Assembly: GCA_900465915.1 (NCBI GenBank) | Contig: UBKJ01000029.1 | Location: 127,573 to 191,572, forward strand | Direction of reading: 5' to 3' | From: Hyphomicrobiales bacterium | GTDB lineage: Bacteria > Pseudomonadota > Alphaproteobacteria > Rhizobiales > Rhizobiaceae | DNA: 64,000 bases | Part shown: positions 1-8,247 of the stretch, piece by piece | Numbering within the stretch: the first letter of the stretch is position 1 | Layout: each line of letters starts with the position of its first letter | Position numbers and translations under genes: made by a program | The notes under the pieces: generated by a model | Seen by the model: only the letters and a program-made list of their open reading frames with translations | Told to the model about the DNA's origin: nothing | The model's database searches: none

Positions 1-69
1 GACTTTCTTCCACGTCCCCGGCGGCTCTCCCGCCTGGAACAGATCGGTTTCGCGCCGAAGGCGCAGGGC

Positions 70-1167
70 TCAGGAGAGCGCGCCCTCGAAATCCGCGAAG
101 GTGAAGTCGCGGACCAGCCTCACGGTTCCGTCCAGCTCGCGCACGGCGATGGCCGGCATCTTGACGCCGTTGAACCAGTTCTTCTTGACCATGGTGTAGC
201 CGGCGGCGTCCTGCATGGAGAGCCGGTCGCCGACCTTCAGCTCCTGCTCGAAATCGAACTCGCCGAACACGTCGCCGGCCAGGCACGACTTGCCGCAGAC
301 CATGTAGCGATGCGGGCCCCGGTTCGGCTCCATCTTCGCCTTTTCGCGATAGATCAGCAGGTCGAGCATATGCGCCTCGATGGAGCTGTCGACGATGGCG
401 AGGTTCTTGCCGTTATAGAGCGTGTCGAGCACGGTCACTTCCAGCGTGGTGGTTTTGGTGATCGAGGCCTCGCCCGGCTCCAGATAGACCTGCACGCCGA
501 ATTTTTCCGAAAACGCCTTGAGCCGCGCGCAGAAATCGTCGAGCGGATAGTCGTCGCCGGTGAAATGGATGCCGCCGCCGAGGCTGACCCATTCGACGCG
601 ATGCAGGAGCGCGCCGAACTTCTCCTCGATCTCGGACAGCATGCGGTCGAAGAGGCCGAAATCGGCGTTCTCGCAATTGTTGTGGATCATGAAGCCGGTG
701 ACGTGGTCCATCACCTCTTCCACCTTGGCCACGTCCCATTCGCCGAGCCGGCTGAACGGCCGCGCCGGGTCGGCGAGGTCGAAGGTCGAGGACGACACGC
801 CCGGATTGAGGCGCAGGCCGACCTTGATGTGGGACGCCCTGGCGGCGAAGCGCTCGAGCTGGCCGATCGAATTGAAGATGATCTTGTCGGCGTTGGCGAC
901 CACCTCGTCGATCTCGTGATCGGCGTAGGCGACGCTGTAGGCGTGGGTCTCGCCGCCGAATTTCTCGCGGCCGAGCCGCACCTCGTAGAGCGAGGACGAG
1001 GTGGTTCCGTCCATGTAGCGGCTCATCAGATCGAACACCGACCAGGTGGCGAAGCATTTCAGCGCCAGCAGCGCCTTGGCGCCGGATTTCTCGCGCACGG
1101 CCGCGATCTTCTCCATGTTGCGCTGCAGCTTGGTCTTGTCGATGAGATAAAAAGGCGTCTGGATCAT
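70..1167 (-). CDS. nspC: carboxynorspermidine decarboxylase
   Basis: This 365-residue PLP enzyme decarboxylates carboxynorspermidine or carboxyspermidine to the free polyamine, the last step of the alternative spermidine route. The fold is alanine-racemase type III. The PLP lysine is in ALKCF (K37), LGGGIHF is the glycine-rich phosphate loop, and the C-terminal VCGKSCLAGD holds the conserved active-site cysteine. Full length for the family. ATG at 1167 has a promoter about 105 bp upstream. The partner carboxynorspermidine dehydrogenase is not visible and may lie left of the window. The 69 bases at the left edge hold only a short GCGCC/GGCGC hairpin. Confidence 0.93.
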   Translation of the reverse strand: MIQTPFYLIDKTKLQRNMEKIAAVREKSGAKALLALKCFATWSVFDLMSRYMDGTTSSSLYEVRLGREKFGGETHAYSVAYADHEIDEVVANADKIIFNSIGQLERFAARASHIKVGLRLNPGVSSSTFDLADPARPFSRLGEWDVAKVEEVMDHVTGFMIHNNCENADFGLFDRMLSEIEEKFGALLHRVEWVSLGGGIHFTGDDYPLDDFCARLKAFSEKFGVQVYLEPGEASITKTTTLEVTVLDTLYNGKNLAIVDSSIEAHMLDLLIYREKAKMEPNRGPHRYMVCGKSCLAGDVFGEFDFEQELKVGDRLSMQDAAGYTMVKKNWFNGVKMPAIAVRELDGTVRLVRDFTFADFEGALS

Positions 1168-1271
1168 GGACTATTCCGGCGTCGCAGTTCTGGAAAATCG
1201 GCCCGCCGCGGCGGGACAGGTTCGGCGTTCGTCATGGCGGGCGCGGCGCCCGTCCCCGAATTGTTTCAAGG

Positions 1272-1300
1272 CTTATAGGAAGCTTGTGACAGAAACACAA
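1272..1300 (-). promoter_or_regulatory. sigma-70-like promoter for nspC
   Basis: On the minus strand TTGTGT (1300-1295) and TATAAG (1277-1272) are separated by exactly 17 bases, pointing at nspC. It predicts a leader of about 100 nt, in which I see no known riboswitch. Confidence 0.5.
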
Positions 1301-1358
1301 ATCCGGGGCCGGGCCTTGTGGAAAATTTTCCCGGCGAAAGGCCCTCAACAAAGCCCGT

Positions 1359-1387
1359 TTGACAAAGACCTAAGCCGGGCCTAGCCA
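1359..1387 (+). promoter_or_regulatory. possible promoter for the MFS gene
   Basis: TTGACA at 1359-1364, 17 bases, then TAGCCA at 1382-1387. The -10 is weak. If used, transcription would begin just before the Shine-Dalgarno sequence. Confidence 0.35.
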
Positions 1388-1410
1388 TGCCTCCGACAGA
1401 GGGGGACATC

Positions 1411-2844
1411 ATGTCGGAGCCGAAGCCCACCGCCGGATGGGGCGAATTGTTCTCGGGCGAAAACGCCGTCCGCGCGCTGACGCTGGTCGGCGGCGTGGCG
1501 CTGCACGCCATCAACGTCTTCATCGCCACCACCATCCTGCCCACGGTGGTGCGCGACATCGGCGGCATGGATTACTACGCCTGGAACACGGCGCTGTTCG
1601 TCACCGCCTCCATCCTCGGCTCGGCGCTGGTGCCGCGGCTCCTGTCGGGCGCGGGGCCGCGCGCCGCCTATCTGGTGGCCGCCGCCATTTTCGCCCTCGG
1701 CACGCTCGCCTGCGGGCTGGCGCTCTCCATGCCGATGATGCTCGCCGGGCGCGCGGTGCAGGGGCTGGGCGGCGGGCTGATGCTGGCGCTCTCCTACGCC
1801 ATGATCCGCATCGTCTTCGACGAGGCGCTGTGGCCGCGCGCCATCGGCCTCGTCTCGGGCATGTGGGGCGTGGCGACGCTGGTCAGGCCGGCCGTGGGCG
1901 GGCTCTTCGCCGAGCTCGGCCTGTGGCGGGCCGCCTTCTGGTCGCTGGTCCCGGTGATCGGCCTGTTCGCGGCGCTCGCCACCGCCGTGCTGCCGCGCGC
2001 GGCCGGCGGCGGCGACCGCACGCCGCTGGCCTGGCCGCAGCTTATGCTTCTGACCGCCGCTGTGCTCGTCGTCTCCGCCGCGAGCCTTTCCTCCAGCGCA
2101 TTGTGGAACCTCGCCGGCGTCGCCTGCGCCGGCGCGCTGCTGGCGGCGCTGTTCTGCATCGAAAGCCGCGCCGAAAACCGCATGCTGCCGCGCGGCGCCT
2201 TCGCGATGCAGCGGCTCGGCGCGGTCTATCTGACGCTGTCGCTGCTCAGCGCCTCGGTGACCAGCGCCGAGGTCTTCGTGCCTCTGTTCTTCCAAGTGCT
2301 GCACGGCCAGTCGCCGCTGGCGGCGGGCTATCTTTCGGCCATCATGGGCGGAAGCTGGACCGTCGGCTCCATCGCCTCGTCGGGCGCGGCCGGCGCGCGG
2401 GCCGACCGCGTCATCCTCGCGGCGCCGGCCACGGGGGCGGCGGGCATGGCCGTGCTGGCGGCGCTGATCCCCGGCGGCAGCGCCGGCGGCTGGGCCGCGC
2501 TTGCGCCGATCTGCGCAGCGCTGGCGGTGATCGGCTTCGGCGTCGGGCTGACCTGGCCGCATCTTCTGACCCGCATCTTCCGCCGCGCCGAGGCCGACGA
2601 CCAGAACCGCGCCTCGGCCTCCATCACCACGGTGCAGCTTTTCACCACGGCGCTGGGCGCGGCGCTGGCCGGCATGGTCGCCAACATGGCCGGCCTCAGC
2701 GAACCCGGCGGCGTGACGGGGACGGCACATGCGGCGCTGTGGCTGTTCTGCTGCTTCGCCGCCCTTTCGGCGCTGGCGCTTTTGGCGGCGCTGCCCCTGG
2801 TGCGCGGCGGGCGGCGGCCGGCTCAGAGCAAGGCCACCTCATAG
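1411..2844 (+). CDS. MFS transporter, DHA2-like
   Basis: A hydrophobic 477-residue inner-membrane protein of the major facilitator superfamily with about 12-14 membrane segments, resembling drug:H+ antiporters. The segment after transmembrane helix 2 and AGRAVQGLGGGLM fit the DHA family. The motif-C region reads LVRPAVGG, with Arg where exporters usually have Gly before Pro. I chose ATG 1411 over 1387 because AGAGGGGG sits 5 bases before it and because a TTGACA box at 1359-1364 would start transcription near 1394. The last 22 bases overlap the convergent regulator gene. The substrate cannot be told from sequence. Confidence 0.85.
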   Translation: MSEPKPTAGWGELFSGENAVRALTLVGGVALHAINVFIATTILPTVVRDIGGMDYYAWNTALFVTASILGSALVPRLLSGAGPRAAYLVAAAIFALGTLACGLALSMPMMLAGRAVQGLGGGLMLALSYAMIRIVFDEALWPRAIGLVSGMWGVATLVRPAVGGLFAELGLWRAAFWSLVPVIGLFAALATAVLPRAAGGGDRTPLAWPQLMLLTAAVLVVSAASLSSSALWNLAGVACAGALLAALFCIESRAENRMLPRGAFAMQRLGAVYLTLSLLSASVTSAEVFVPLFFQVLHGQSPLAAGYLSAIMGGSWTVGSIASSGAAGARADRVILAAPATGAAGMAVLAALIPGGSAGGWAALAPICAALAVIGFGVGLTWPHLLTRIFRRAEADDQNRASASITTVQLFTTALGAALAGMVANMAGLSEPGGVTGTAHAALWLFCCFAALSALALLAALPLVRGGRRPAQSKATS

Positions 2845-3482
2845 GCGCAATGGCGCGCGCCGGCCAATATATGCGCTTCGCGCGTCACGCGCACGCCCGG
2901 CCCCAGCACCGCCTCGAACAGGTCCCGCTCGGCGCGGCAGAAGGCGGGACAGGCCTCCGCCGCCGCGCGGATGGGGCAATGGTTCTCGATAAGCCGCCAG
3001 CTTCCGTCGCCGCGCGGCTCGGCCTCGGCCATAAAACCTTCCTCCGAGCGCAGCGCCGCCAGCGCGGCCACGCGCCCGGCCAGCGGCAGGTCCTTGAGCC
3101 GGGCCTGGTAGCGGCGGCGCGTCTCGGCCTCGCGATGGGCGATCAGCGCCTCCAGCGCCTCCTCGCCCAGAAGCGCGCGCACCGAATAGAGAAGCTGCAC
3201 CGCCAGCTCGGCATGGGCGTCGGGAAAGCGCCGCCCGCCCGCCTCGGTCAGGTCCCAGGACAGCGACGGCCGCCCCACGCCCTGCGACACGGCGTGCGAG
3301 GCCACCAGCCCCTCCTCGCCAAGCCGCGCCAGTTGCTGGCGCACGGCCTCGCTGGTGACGCCCAGCCGCTCGGCGACGGCGGCGGCGGTCTGCGGCCCCC
3401 GCGTCTTGAGCAGCAGGAGCACCCGGTCGGCGGTAGAACGTACCTCGTATCCGTAGTTGTTTGGAACGTCATTTCTTGACAT
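2823..3482 (-). CDS. SufR-like winged-helix regulator with C-terminal cysteines
   Basis: A 219-residue COG2345-type regulator. Residues about 15-70 form a winged HTH (AAAVAERLGVTSEAVRQQLA). The C-terminal part holds Cys169, Cys178, Cys182 and Cys212, the arrangement that binds an Fe-S cluster or metal in SufR-like proteins. The family usually represses Fe-S or redox genes, and here the next gene across the upstream gap is ferredoxin-NADP reductase, so redox control is plausible. An inverted repeat overlaps its own promoter, suggesting autoregulation. Its 3' end overlaps the MFS gene by 22 bases. The ligand is inference only. Confidence 0.8.
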   Translation of the reverse strand: MSRNDVPNNYGYEVRSTADRVLLLLKTRGPQTAAAVAERLGVTSEAVRQQLARLGEEGLVASHAVSQGVGRPSLSWDLTEAGGRRFPDAHAELAVQLLYSVRALLGEEALEALIAHREAETRRRYQARLKDLPLAGRVAALAALRSEEGFMAEAEPRGDGSWRLIENHCPIRAAAEACPAFCRAERDLFEAVLGPGVRVTREAHILAGARHCAYEVALL

Positions 3483-3494
3483 CAGGGCATATTT

Positions 3495-3525
3495 CTATTT
3501 AAAGAAGCGCTACCTTGTTAAATAG
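3495..3525. promoter_or_regulatory. inverted repeat, candidate operator of the SufR-like regulator
   Basis: CTATTTAA (3495-3502) and TTAAATAG (3518-3525) form a perfect 8-bp inverted repeat with a 15-bp spacer, in an AT-rich patch 13 bases upstream of the regulator start. Its arms overlap plausible minus-strand -35 and -10 elements (TTTAAC, TAAATA). Confidence 0.45.
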
Positions 3526-3815
3526 GCGATCCCGCCTGTCGAGGCAAGCCGATTTCGCTTCAAGCCGTTCCAGGAGTCTTCGCATGCGCCCTTCCCCCTC
3601 GACCATCGGCCCCGCGCTTCGGGACGGCCGGGAAGGCTTGATGAATTGCGGCAGAGGCTTTATTCCGGCGCGAAACGGGCCGCGCGCGGCGGTTTCCTTG
3701 ATTGCGATCAACGCGCGACCGGCATGAATGAACCACAATCCAGGGCATGAGACGCCGAGGCCCGCTTTCCGGGCGGCCGTGACGGCGGGCAGAAACAGCA
3801 GAGACAGTTCCGAAG
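3526..3815. other. intergenic region before fpr
   Basis: About 290 bp with no gene I can support; a 70-codon open frame here looks random. It should hold the fpr promoter, but I see no clear -35/-10 pair. Confidence 0.4.
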
Positions 3816-4592
3816 ATGAGCAGCAACTTTAATCAGGAAATCGTCACCGACATCCATCACTGGACGGACCGGCTGTTTTCCTTCCGCACCACGCGCGACC
3901 CCGGCTTCCGCTTCAAGAGCGGCCAGTTCATCATGATGGGGCTGGAGATCGACGGCAAGCCGCTGACGCGCGCCTATTCCATCGCCTCCAGCCTCTACGA
4001 GGACGGGCTCGAATTCTTCTCGATCAAGGTGCCGGACGGGCCGCTGACCTCGAAGCTGCAGCACCTGAAGAAGGGCGACTCCATCATCGTCAGCAAGAAG
4101 CCGGTCGGCACGCTGCTTTACGACAACCTCAAGCCCGGCAAGCATCTGTGGTTGCTGTCGACCGGCACCGGCCTCGCGCCCTTCCTGTCGATCATCCGCG
4201 ACATCGAGGCCTATGAGCGCTTCGAGAAGATCATCCTCGTCCACGGCGTGCGGCAGGTGGCGGAGCTGGCCTATACGGACTTCATCTCCAAGGACCTGCC
4301 CAACGACGAATATCTGGGCGAGATGGCGCAGAGCCAGCTCGTCTATTACCCGACCGTGACGCGCGAGCCCTATCGCAATCGCGGCCGCCTCACCGACCTG
4401 ATCCGCTCGGGGCAATTGTTCAAGGATGTCGGCCTGCCGGAGTTCAACCACGAGGACGACCGCATGATGCTGTGCGGCAGCCCGGAAATGCTGGTCGAGG
4501 CCAAGAGCATCCTGGAGGAGCGCGGCTTCGAGGAAGGCAGCGCCGCCAAGCCCGGCCATTTCGTCATCGAAAAGGCCTTTGTGGAGAAATGA
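3816..4592 (+). CDS. fpr: ferredoxin-NADP(+) reductase
   Basis: A 258-residue soluble flavoprotein that moves electrons between NADPH and ferredoxin or flavodoxin, serving redox and oxidative-stress needs. The FAD motif is RAYSIASS (about residues 52-59); the NADP site begins at STGTGLAPFLS (about 114-124), and CGSPEML follows near 220. It ends in FVEK, typical of the subclass-I bacterial enzymes. Length is normal. A strong terminator follows at once, so it is probably a single-gene transcript. Confidence 0.94.
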   Translation: MSSNFNQEIVTDIHHWTDRLFSFRTTRDPGFRFKSGQFIMMGLEIDGKPLTRAYSIASSLYEDGLEFFSIKVPDGPLTSKLQHLKKGDSIIVSKKPVGTLLYDNLKPGKHLWLLSTGTGLAPFLSIIRDIEAYERFEKIILVHGVRQVAELAYTDFISKDLPNDEYLGEMAQSQLVYYPTVTREPYRNRGRLTDLIRSGQLFKDVGLPEFNHEDDRMMLCGSPEMLVEAKSILEERGFEEGSAAKPGHFVIEKAFVEK

Positions 4593-4594
4593 GC

Positions 4595-4620
4595 AAAGGG
4601 AGGCTGCGGCCTCCCTTTTT
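4595..4620 (+). terminator. Rho-independent terminator of fpr
   Basis: Perfect 10-bp stem AAAGGGAGGC/GCCTCCCTTT with loop TGCG, running into a T tract. It ends 16 bases before the convergent nadC stop. Confidence 0.92.
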
Positions 4621-4635
4621 CGTTGCGGCGCGGCG

Positions 4636-5499
4636 TCAGGCCTCGAAATCGAGGCCGATGTCGAGATTGCGGGCGCTGTGCGTCATCCAGCCGACCGAGA
4701 TCAGGTCGACGCCGCTCGCCGCCACCGCCGCCACGGTTTCGGGCGTGATGCCGCCCGAGGCCTCGGCGATGGCGCGGCCATCGATGATCGCCACCGCCTC
4801 GCGCAGGGTCTCGGGCGGCATGTTGTCGAGCAGCACGGCGTCGACGCCGACCTCCATCGCCTCGCGCAACTGCGCCAGCGTGTCGACCTCCACCTCGATC
4901 CTGACCATATGGCCCGCGCCCGCTTTGGCGCGCGCGATGGCTTCGCGCACGTCGCCGGCGACGGCGATGTGGTTGTCCTTGATCAGCACCGCGTCATAAA
5001 GCGCGAAGCGGTGGTTCATGCCGCCGCCGGCGCGCACGGCGTATTTCTGAAAGGCGCGCAGGCCCGGCAGGGTTTTTCGCGTGCAGACGATCGCCGCTTT
5101 GGTCCCGGCCGTCGCGGCGACGAGGCCTGCGGCGGCGGTGGCGACGCCCGACAGGTGGCCGAGGAAATTGAGCGCCGTGCGCTCGGCCGCCAGGATGGCG
5201 CGCGACGGGCCGGAGACGCGGGCGACGGTCGCGCCCTCGGGCAGACGGTCGCCGTCGCAAGCGAGGCGCTCGAAACTCACGGCCGGGTCGATGAGGCGGA
5301 AGGCGGCTTCGGCGAGGTCGAGCCCGGCGAGGACGCCCGGCTCGCGCAGCGAAAACCGCAGGGCGGAGCGGTGGTCCTCCGGCACGACCGCGTTTCCGGT
5401 GACGTCGCCGGCCAGGCCGAGATCCTCCAGCAGCGCGGCGCGCACGGCGGGCTCGACCAGCAAGGGCGACAGGCGGGGAAGGTTCAGGGCCGCGCTCAT
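4636..5499 (-). CDS. nadC: nicotinate-nucleotide pyrophosphorylase (carboxylating)
   Basis: A 287-residue quinolinate phosphoribosyltransferase making nicotinate mononucleotide from quinolinate and PRPP. Characteristic motifs are CTRKTLPGLR (PRPP and quinolinate binding), GGGMNHRFAL, KDNHI, and EVEVD near the metal site. ATG 5499 overlaps the nadA stop by ATGA, so it is translationally coupled to nadA. In most relatives nadB lies between nadA and nadC; here it is absent. Confidence 0.95.
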   Translation of the reverse strand: MSAALNLPRLSPLLVEPAVRAALLEDLGLAGDVTGNAVVPEDHRSALRFSLREPGVLAGLDLAEAAFRLIDPAVSFERLACDGDRLPEGATVARVSGPSRAILAAERTALNFLGHLSGVATAAAGLVAATAGTKAAIVCTRKTLPGLRAFQKYAVRAGGGMNHRFALYDAVLIKDNHIAVAGDVREAIARAKAGAGHMVRIEVEVDTLAQLREAMEVGVDAVLLDNMPPETLREAVAIIDGRAIAEASGGITPETVAAVAASGVDLISVGWMTHSARNLDIGLDFEA

Positions 5500-6467
5500 G
5501 CCGCGAGCATCCGCTCGACGGCGCGGCGGGCCGGGGCGGCCACGGCGGGGTCGATGGTCACTTCGTGGCGGTTCAATTCCAGCGCCTCGCGGATATTGGC
5601 GAGGGTGATGCGCTTCATATGCGGGCAGAGATTGCAGGGCCGGATGAACTCGACCTCGGGATGGTCGACGGCGACGTTGTCGCTCATCGAGCATTCGGTG
5701 AGCAGCACCACGCGGCGCGGGCGATGCGCGCCGACATAGTCCGACATGCCGGCGGTGGAGCCGGAGAAATCGGCCGCAGCCACCACCTCCGGCGGGCATT
5801 CGGGATGCGCCAGCACCGTCACGCCGGGGTGGCTGTCGCGCAACTGGCGGATGTCGTCGGGGGTGAAGCGCTCATGCACCTCGCAATGGCCGCGCCAGGC
5901 GACGATCTCGACATTCGTCTCGCGGGCGACGTTCTGCGCCAGATATTCGTCCGGAATCATCAGGACGCGCGGCACGCCGAGCGATTCCACGATCTGCTTC
6001 GCGTTGCCCGAGGTGCAGCAGATGTCCGACGCCGCCTTCACCGCGGCCGAGGTGTTGACATAGGTGATGATCGGCACGCCGGGATGCGCCTCGCGCAGCA
6101 GCGCCACGTCCTCGGGCGTGATGGAATCGGCCAGCGAGCAACCCGCGCCGGTGTCGGGGATCAGCACCGTTTTCTGCGGATTGAGCAGCTTCGCCGTCTC
6201 GGCCATGAAATGCACGCCCGCCAGCACGATCACCTCGGCGTCGACCGCCGCCGCCTTGCGCGCCAGCGCCAGGCTGTCGCCGACGATGTCGGCCACGCAA
6301 TGGAATATCTCCGGCGTTTGGTAGTTGTGGGCGAGGATGACGGCGTTGCGGCGGCGCTTCAGGTCGAGGATGGCGGCGACGTCGTCCTCGAAGGACAGCC
6401 ATTCCGCCCGGGGCAGGACGCGCGCCACCCGGTCGTAGAGCTTGGAGACGGAAACGGCTTCGTTCAT
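5496..6467 (-). CDS. nadA: quinolinate synthase
   Basis: A 323-residue cytoplasmic [4Fe-4S] enzyme condensing iminoaspartate with dihydroxyacetone phosphate to quinolinate. Three cluster cysteines lie in the conserved places: in YVNTSAAVKAASDICCTSGN, in HPECPPEV and in CNLCPHMK. Start ATG 6467 has GGGAGG before it. It is followed by nadC with a 4-base overlap and preceded by two operator-like palindromes that fit control by the NadQ-type regulator encoded upstream. Confidence 0.95.
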   Translation of the reverse strand: MNEAVSVSKLYDRVARVLPRAEWLSFEDDVAAILDLKRRRNAVILAHNYQTPEIFHCVADIVGDSLALARKAAAVDAEVIVLAGVHFMAETAKLLNPQKTVLIPDTGAGCSLADSITPEDVALLREAHPGVPIITYVNTSAAVKAASDICCTSGNAKQIVESLGVPRVLMIPDEYLAQNVARETNVEIVAWRGHCEVHERFTPDDIRQLRDSHPGVTVLAHPECPPEVVAAADFSGSTAGMSDYVGAHRPRRVVLLTECSMSDNVAVDHPEVEFIRPCNLCPHMKRITLANIREALELNRHEVTIDPAVAAPARRAVERMLAA

Positions 6468-6486
6468 GGCGGCCTCCCTGCCGGAT

Positions 6487-6507
6487 ATATGCTCATTATG
6501 AGTATAT
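6487..6507. promoter_or_regulatory. NadQ-type operator 1 before nadA
   Basis: Arms ATATGCTCA (6487-6495) and TGAGTATAT (6499-6507) around TTA, a 21-bp palindrome with one mismatch, 20 bases upstream of the nadA start. It stands next to a nadQ-like gene, whose family controls NAD synthesis in Rhizobiales. Confidence 0.75.
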
Positions 6508-6520
6508 CAAGGCCGCATAG

Positions 6521-6541
6521 ATATACTCAAACGGAGCATAT
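6521..6541. promoter_or_regulatory. NadQ-type operator 2 before nadA
   Basis: Arms ATATACTCA (6521-6529) and GGAGCATAT (6533-6541), same architecture as operator 1 with two mismatches. Centres are 34 bp apart, about three helical turns, suggesting cooperative binding on one DNA face. It ends just before the nadQ stop codon. Confidence 0.6.
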
Positions 6542-6543
6542 TG

Positions 6544-7428
6544 TCAATCGCGGGAAATGGGCAGCCTGGAACGTTCGGACAAAGCGCGCGCCTCGACGAT
6601 GGAGCGGCGGAAGCGGAACAGCTTGGCCGGCCGGCCGCCGGCCTCGGCCGAGGTCTCGCCGGTCTCCTCGACCAGGTCCTGCTGCTCGATCAGGCGGCGG
6701 AAATTCTGCTTGTGCAGGCTGAGGCCGGCCAGCGCCTCGACGCAGCGCTGCAATTGCAGCAGCGTGAAGGCGTCGGGCATCAGCTCGAACACCACCGGGC
6801 GGTATTTGATCTTGGCGCGCAGCCGCGCGATGGCGGTGGCGAGGATGCGGCGGTGGTCGGCGAACATGGGCAGGCCGTTTTCGGGGTCGCCGCCCGCCTC
6901 CTCCACCAGCCCGGCCTCGTAGAGAAGCTCGTAGCGCTGGAGGACCAGGTCCTCGTTCCAGCGCTCGTCGTCGAGGCCGAAGGCGAAGGCGGCGCGGCGC
7001 ATGCGCTCGCCGGTCAGGGCCGGCGTCTCGGCCTGATGCGCCCAGACGCGGAGCGCGTTGCTGATATGGCCGACGATTTCCGGCGCGCCCTGGCGGTGGT
7101 CCTCCCAGGGCAAATAGTCGTACCAGCCGCGCCAGCCGGCGGGGCCGGCCTCGCGCACCAGGCCCAGATAGCTGATCGAGATCAGCCGCTCGCCCGGCGC
7201 GTGGCGGTCGCGGTCGGCGAAGGTGTAGAGCTGCTCGAGGTAGCCGACCGGATGCGCCGTCTCCGACTGCACCCATTCGCGCAGGCCCGCTTGCAGCGAG
7301 CGGTGGCCGGTCTCGAACGGGCCGGAGGGCAGCGCGTGGCCCTGCCGCACGGTCATGACGCGCGGCTCGTCGCCGGTGACGGCGGCGAGCACGGCGATCA
7401 GCTCGGTATGCGCGAGGTCGTCGCTCAA
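6544..7428 (-). CDS. nadQ: NadQ-like transcriptional regulator of NAD synthesis
   Basis: A 294-residue COG4111-type protein: an N-terminal Nudix-like domain (HTELIAVLAAVTGDEPRV, FETGHRSLQAGLREWV) joined to a C-terminal winged helix (LLQLQRCVEALAGLSLHKQN, FRRLIEQQDLVEETGE). The family represses nadABC in Rhizobiales. I chose TTG at 7428, which overlaps the panB stop as TTGA and lies 7 bases after AAGG inside panB; no ATG occurs until about 24 codons later. Genes panC, panB and nadQ are thus one coupled unit, with nadA downstream behind two operators. Confidence 0.85.
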   Translation of the reverse strand: MSDDLAHTELIAVLAAVTGDEPRVMTVRQGHALPSGPFETGHRSLQAGLREWVQSETAHPVGYLEQLYTFADRDRHAPGERLISISYLGLVREAGPAGWRGWYDYLPWEDHRQGAPEIVGHISNALRVWAHQAETPALTGERMRRAAFAFGLDDERWNEDLVLQRYELLYEAGLVEEAGGDPENGLPMFADHRRILATAIARLRAKIKYRPVVFELMPDAFTLLQLQRCVEALAGLSLHKQNFRRLIEQQDLVEETGETSAEAGGRPAKLFRFRRSIVEARALSERSRLPISRD

Positions 7429-8246
7429 GCCTTCACCTTGAAGACGTGCTCGGGACCGGGGAAGCGGCGCGTCCGCACCTCCTCGGCATAGGCCCGCGCG
7501 GCTTCGGAGATCTGCGGCGCGAGATGGGCGAAGCGCTTGACGAAGCGCGGCGTGAAATCCTCGAACAGGCCCAGCATGTCGTCGCAGACCAGCACCTGCC
7601 CGTCGCAGGCGGGCGAGGCGCCGATGCCGATGGTGGGGACGGGCAGCGCGGCGGTGATCTCGCGCGCCAGCGGCTCGACCGTGCCCTCGATCACCAGCGC
7701 GAAGGCGCCGGCCTCGGCGATGGCCGCGGCGTCGCGGCGGATGCGCTCGGCCCCGGCGTCGTCGCGCCCCTGCGCGCGAAAACCGCCGGCCGTGTTGACC
7801 TGCTGCGGCATCAGCCCGACATGGCCGAAGACCGGCACGCCGCGGCGGACCAGGAAGGCGACCGTCTCGGCCATCTCCTCGCCGCCTTCGAGCTTGACGC
7901 CGTCGCAGCCCGTCTCCTGCAGGATGCGGACGGCGTTGCGGAAGGCCTGCTCCTTCGATTCCTGATAGGAGCCGAAGGGCATGTCGACGATGACGCAGGC
8001 GTTCTCCGCCGCGCGCATCACCGCCCGCCCATGCGCGATCATCATGTCGAGGGTGACGGCGAGCGTCGACTCCATGCCGTAGAGCACCATGCCGAGCGAA
8101 TCGCCCACCAGCAGCAGGTCGCAATGCGGGTCGAGCAGCCGCGCCATCGGCGTGGTGTAGGCCGTCAGGCACACGACGGGGCGCTCGCCCTTCATGGACT
8201 GGATGGATCTGGGCGAAAGCCGCCTGTTCTTCACCGTCGCGCTCAT
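7425..8246 (-). CDS. panB: 3-methyl-2-oxobutanoate hydroxymethyltransferase
   Basis: A 273-residue enzyme forming ketopantoate from 2-oxoisovalerate and methylene-tetrahydrofolate, the first committed pantothenate step. LLVGDSLGMVLYG carries the metal-binding Asp, VKLEGG and VFGHVGLMPQQ are signature blocks, and the catalytic Glu is in LVIEGTVEPLA. ATG 8246 is one base after the panC stop; its own stop overlaps the nadQ start. Confidence 0.95.
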   Translation of the reverse strand: MSATVKNRRLSPRSIQSMKGERPVVCLTAYTTPMARLLDPHCDLLLVGDSLGMVLYGMESTLAVTLDMMIAHGRAVMRAAENACVIVDMPFGSYQESKEQAFRNAVRILQETGCDGVKLEGGEEMAETVAFLVRRGVPVFGHVGLMPQQVNTAGGFRAQGRDDAGAERIRRDAAAIAEAGAFALVIEGTVEPLAREITAALPVPTIGIGASPACDGQVLVCDDMLGLFEDFTPRFVKRFAHLAPQISEAARAYAEEVRTRRFPGPEHVFKVKA

Positions 8247-8247
8247 C

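Noticed and set aside
3515..3727. 70-codon frame upstream of fpr
   Set aside because: Basic, low-complexity translation, no ribosome site, no recognised family.
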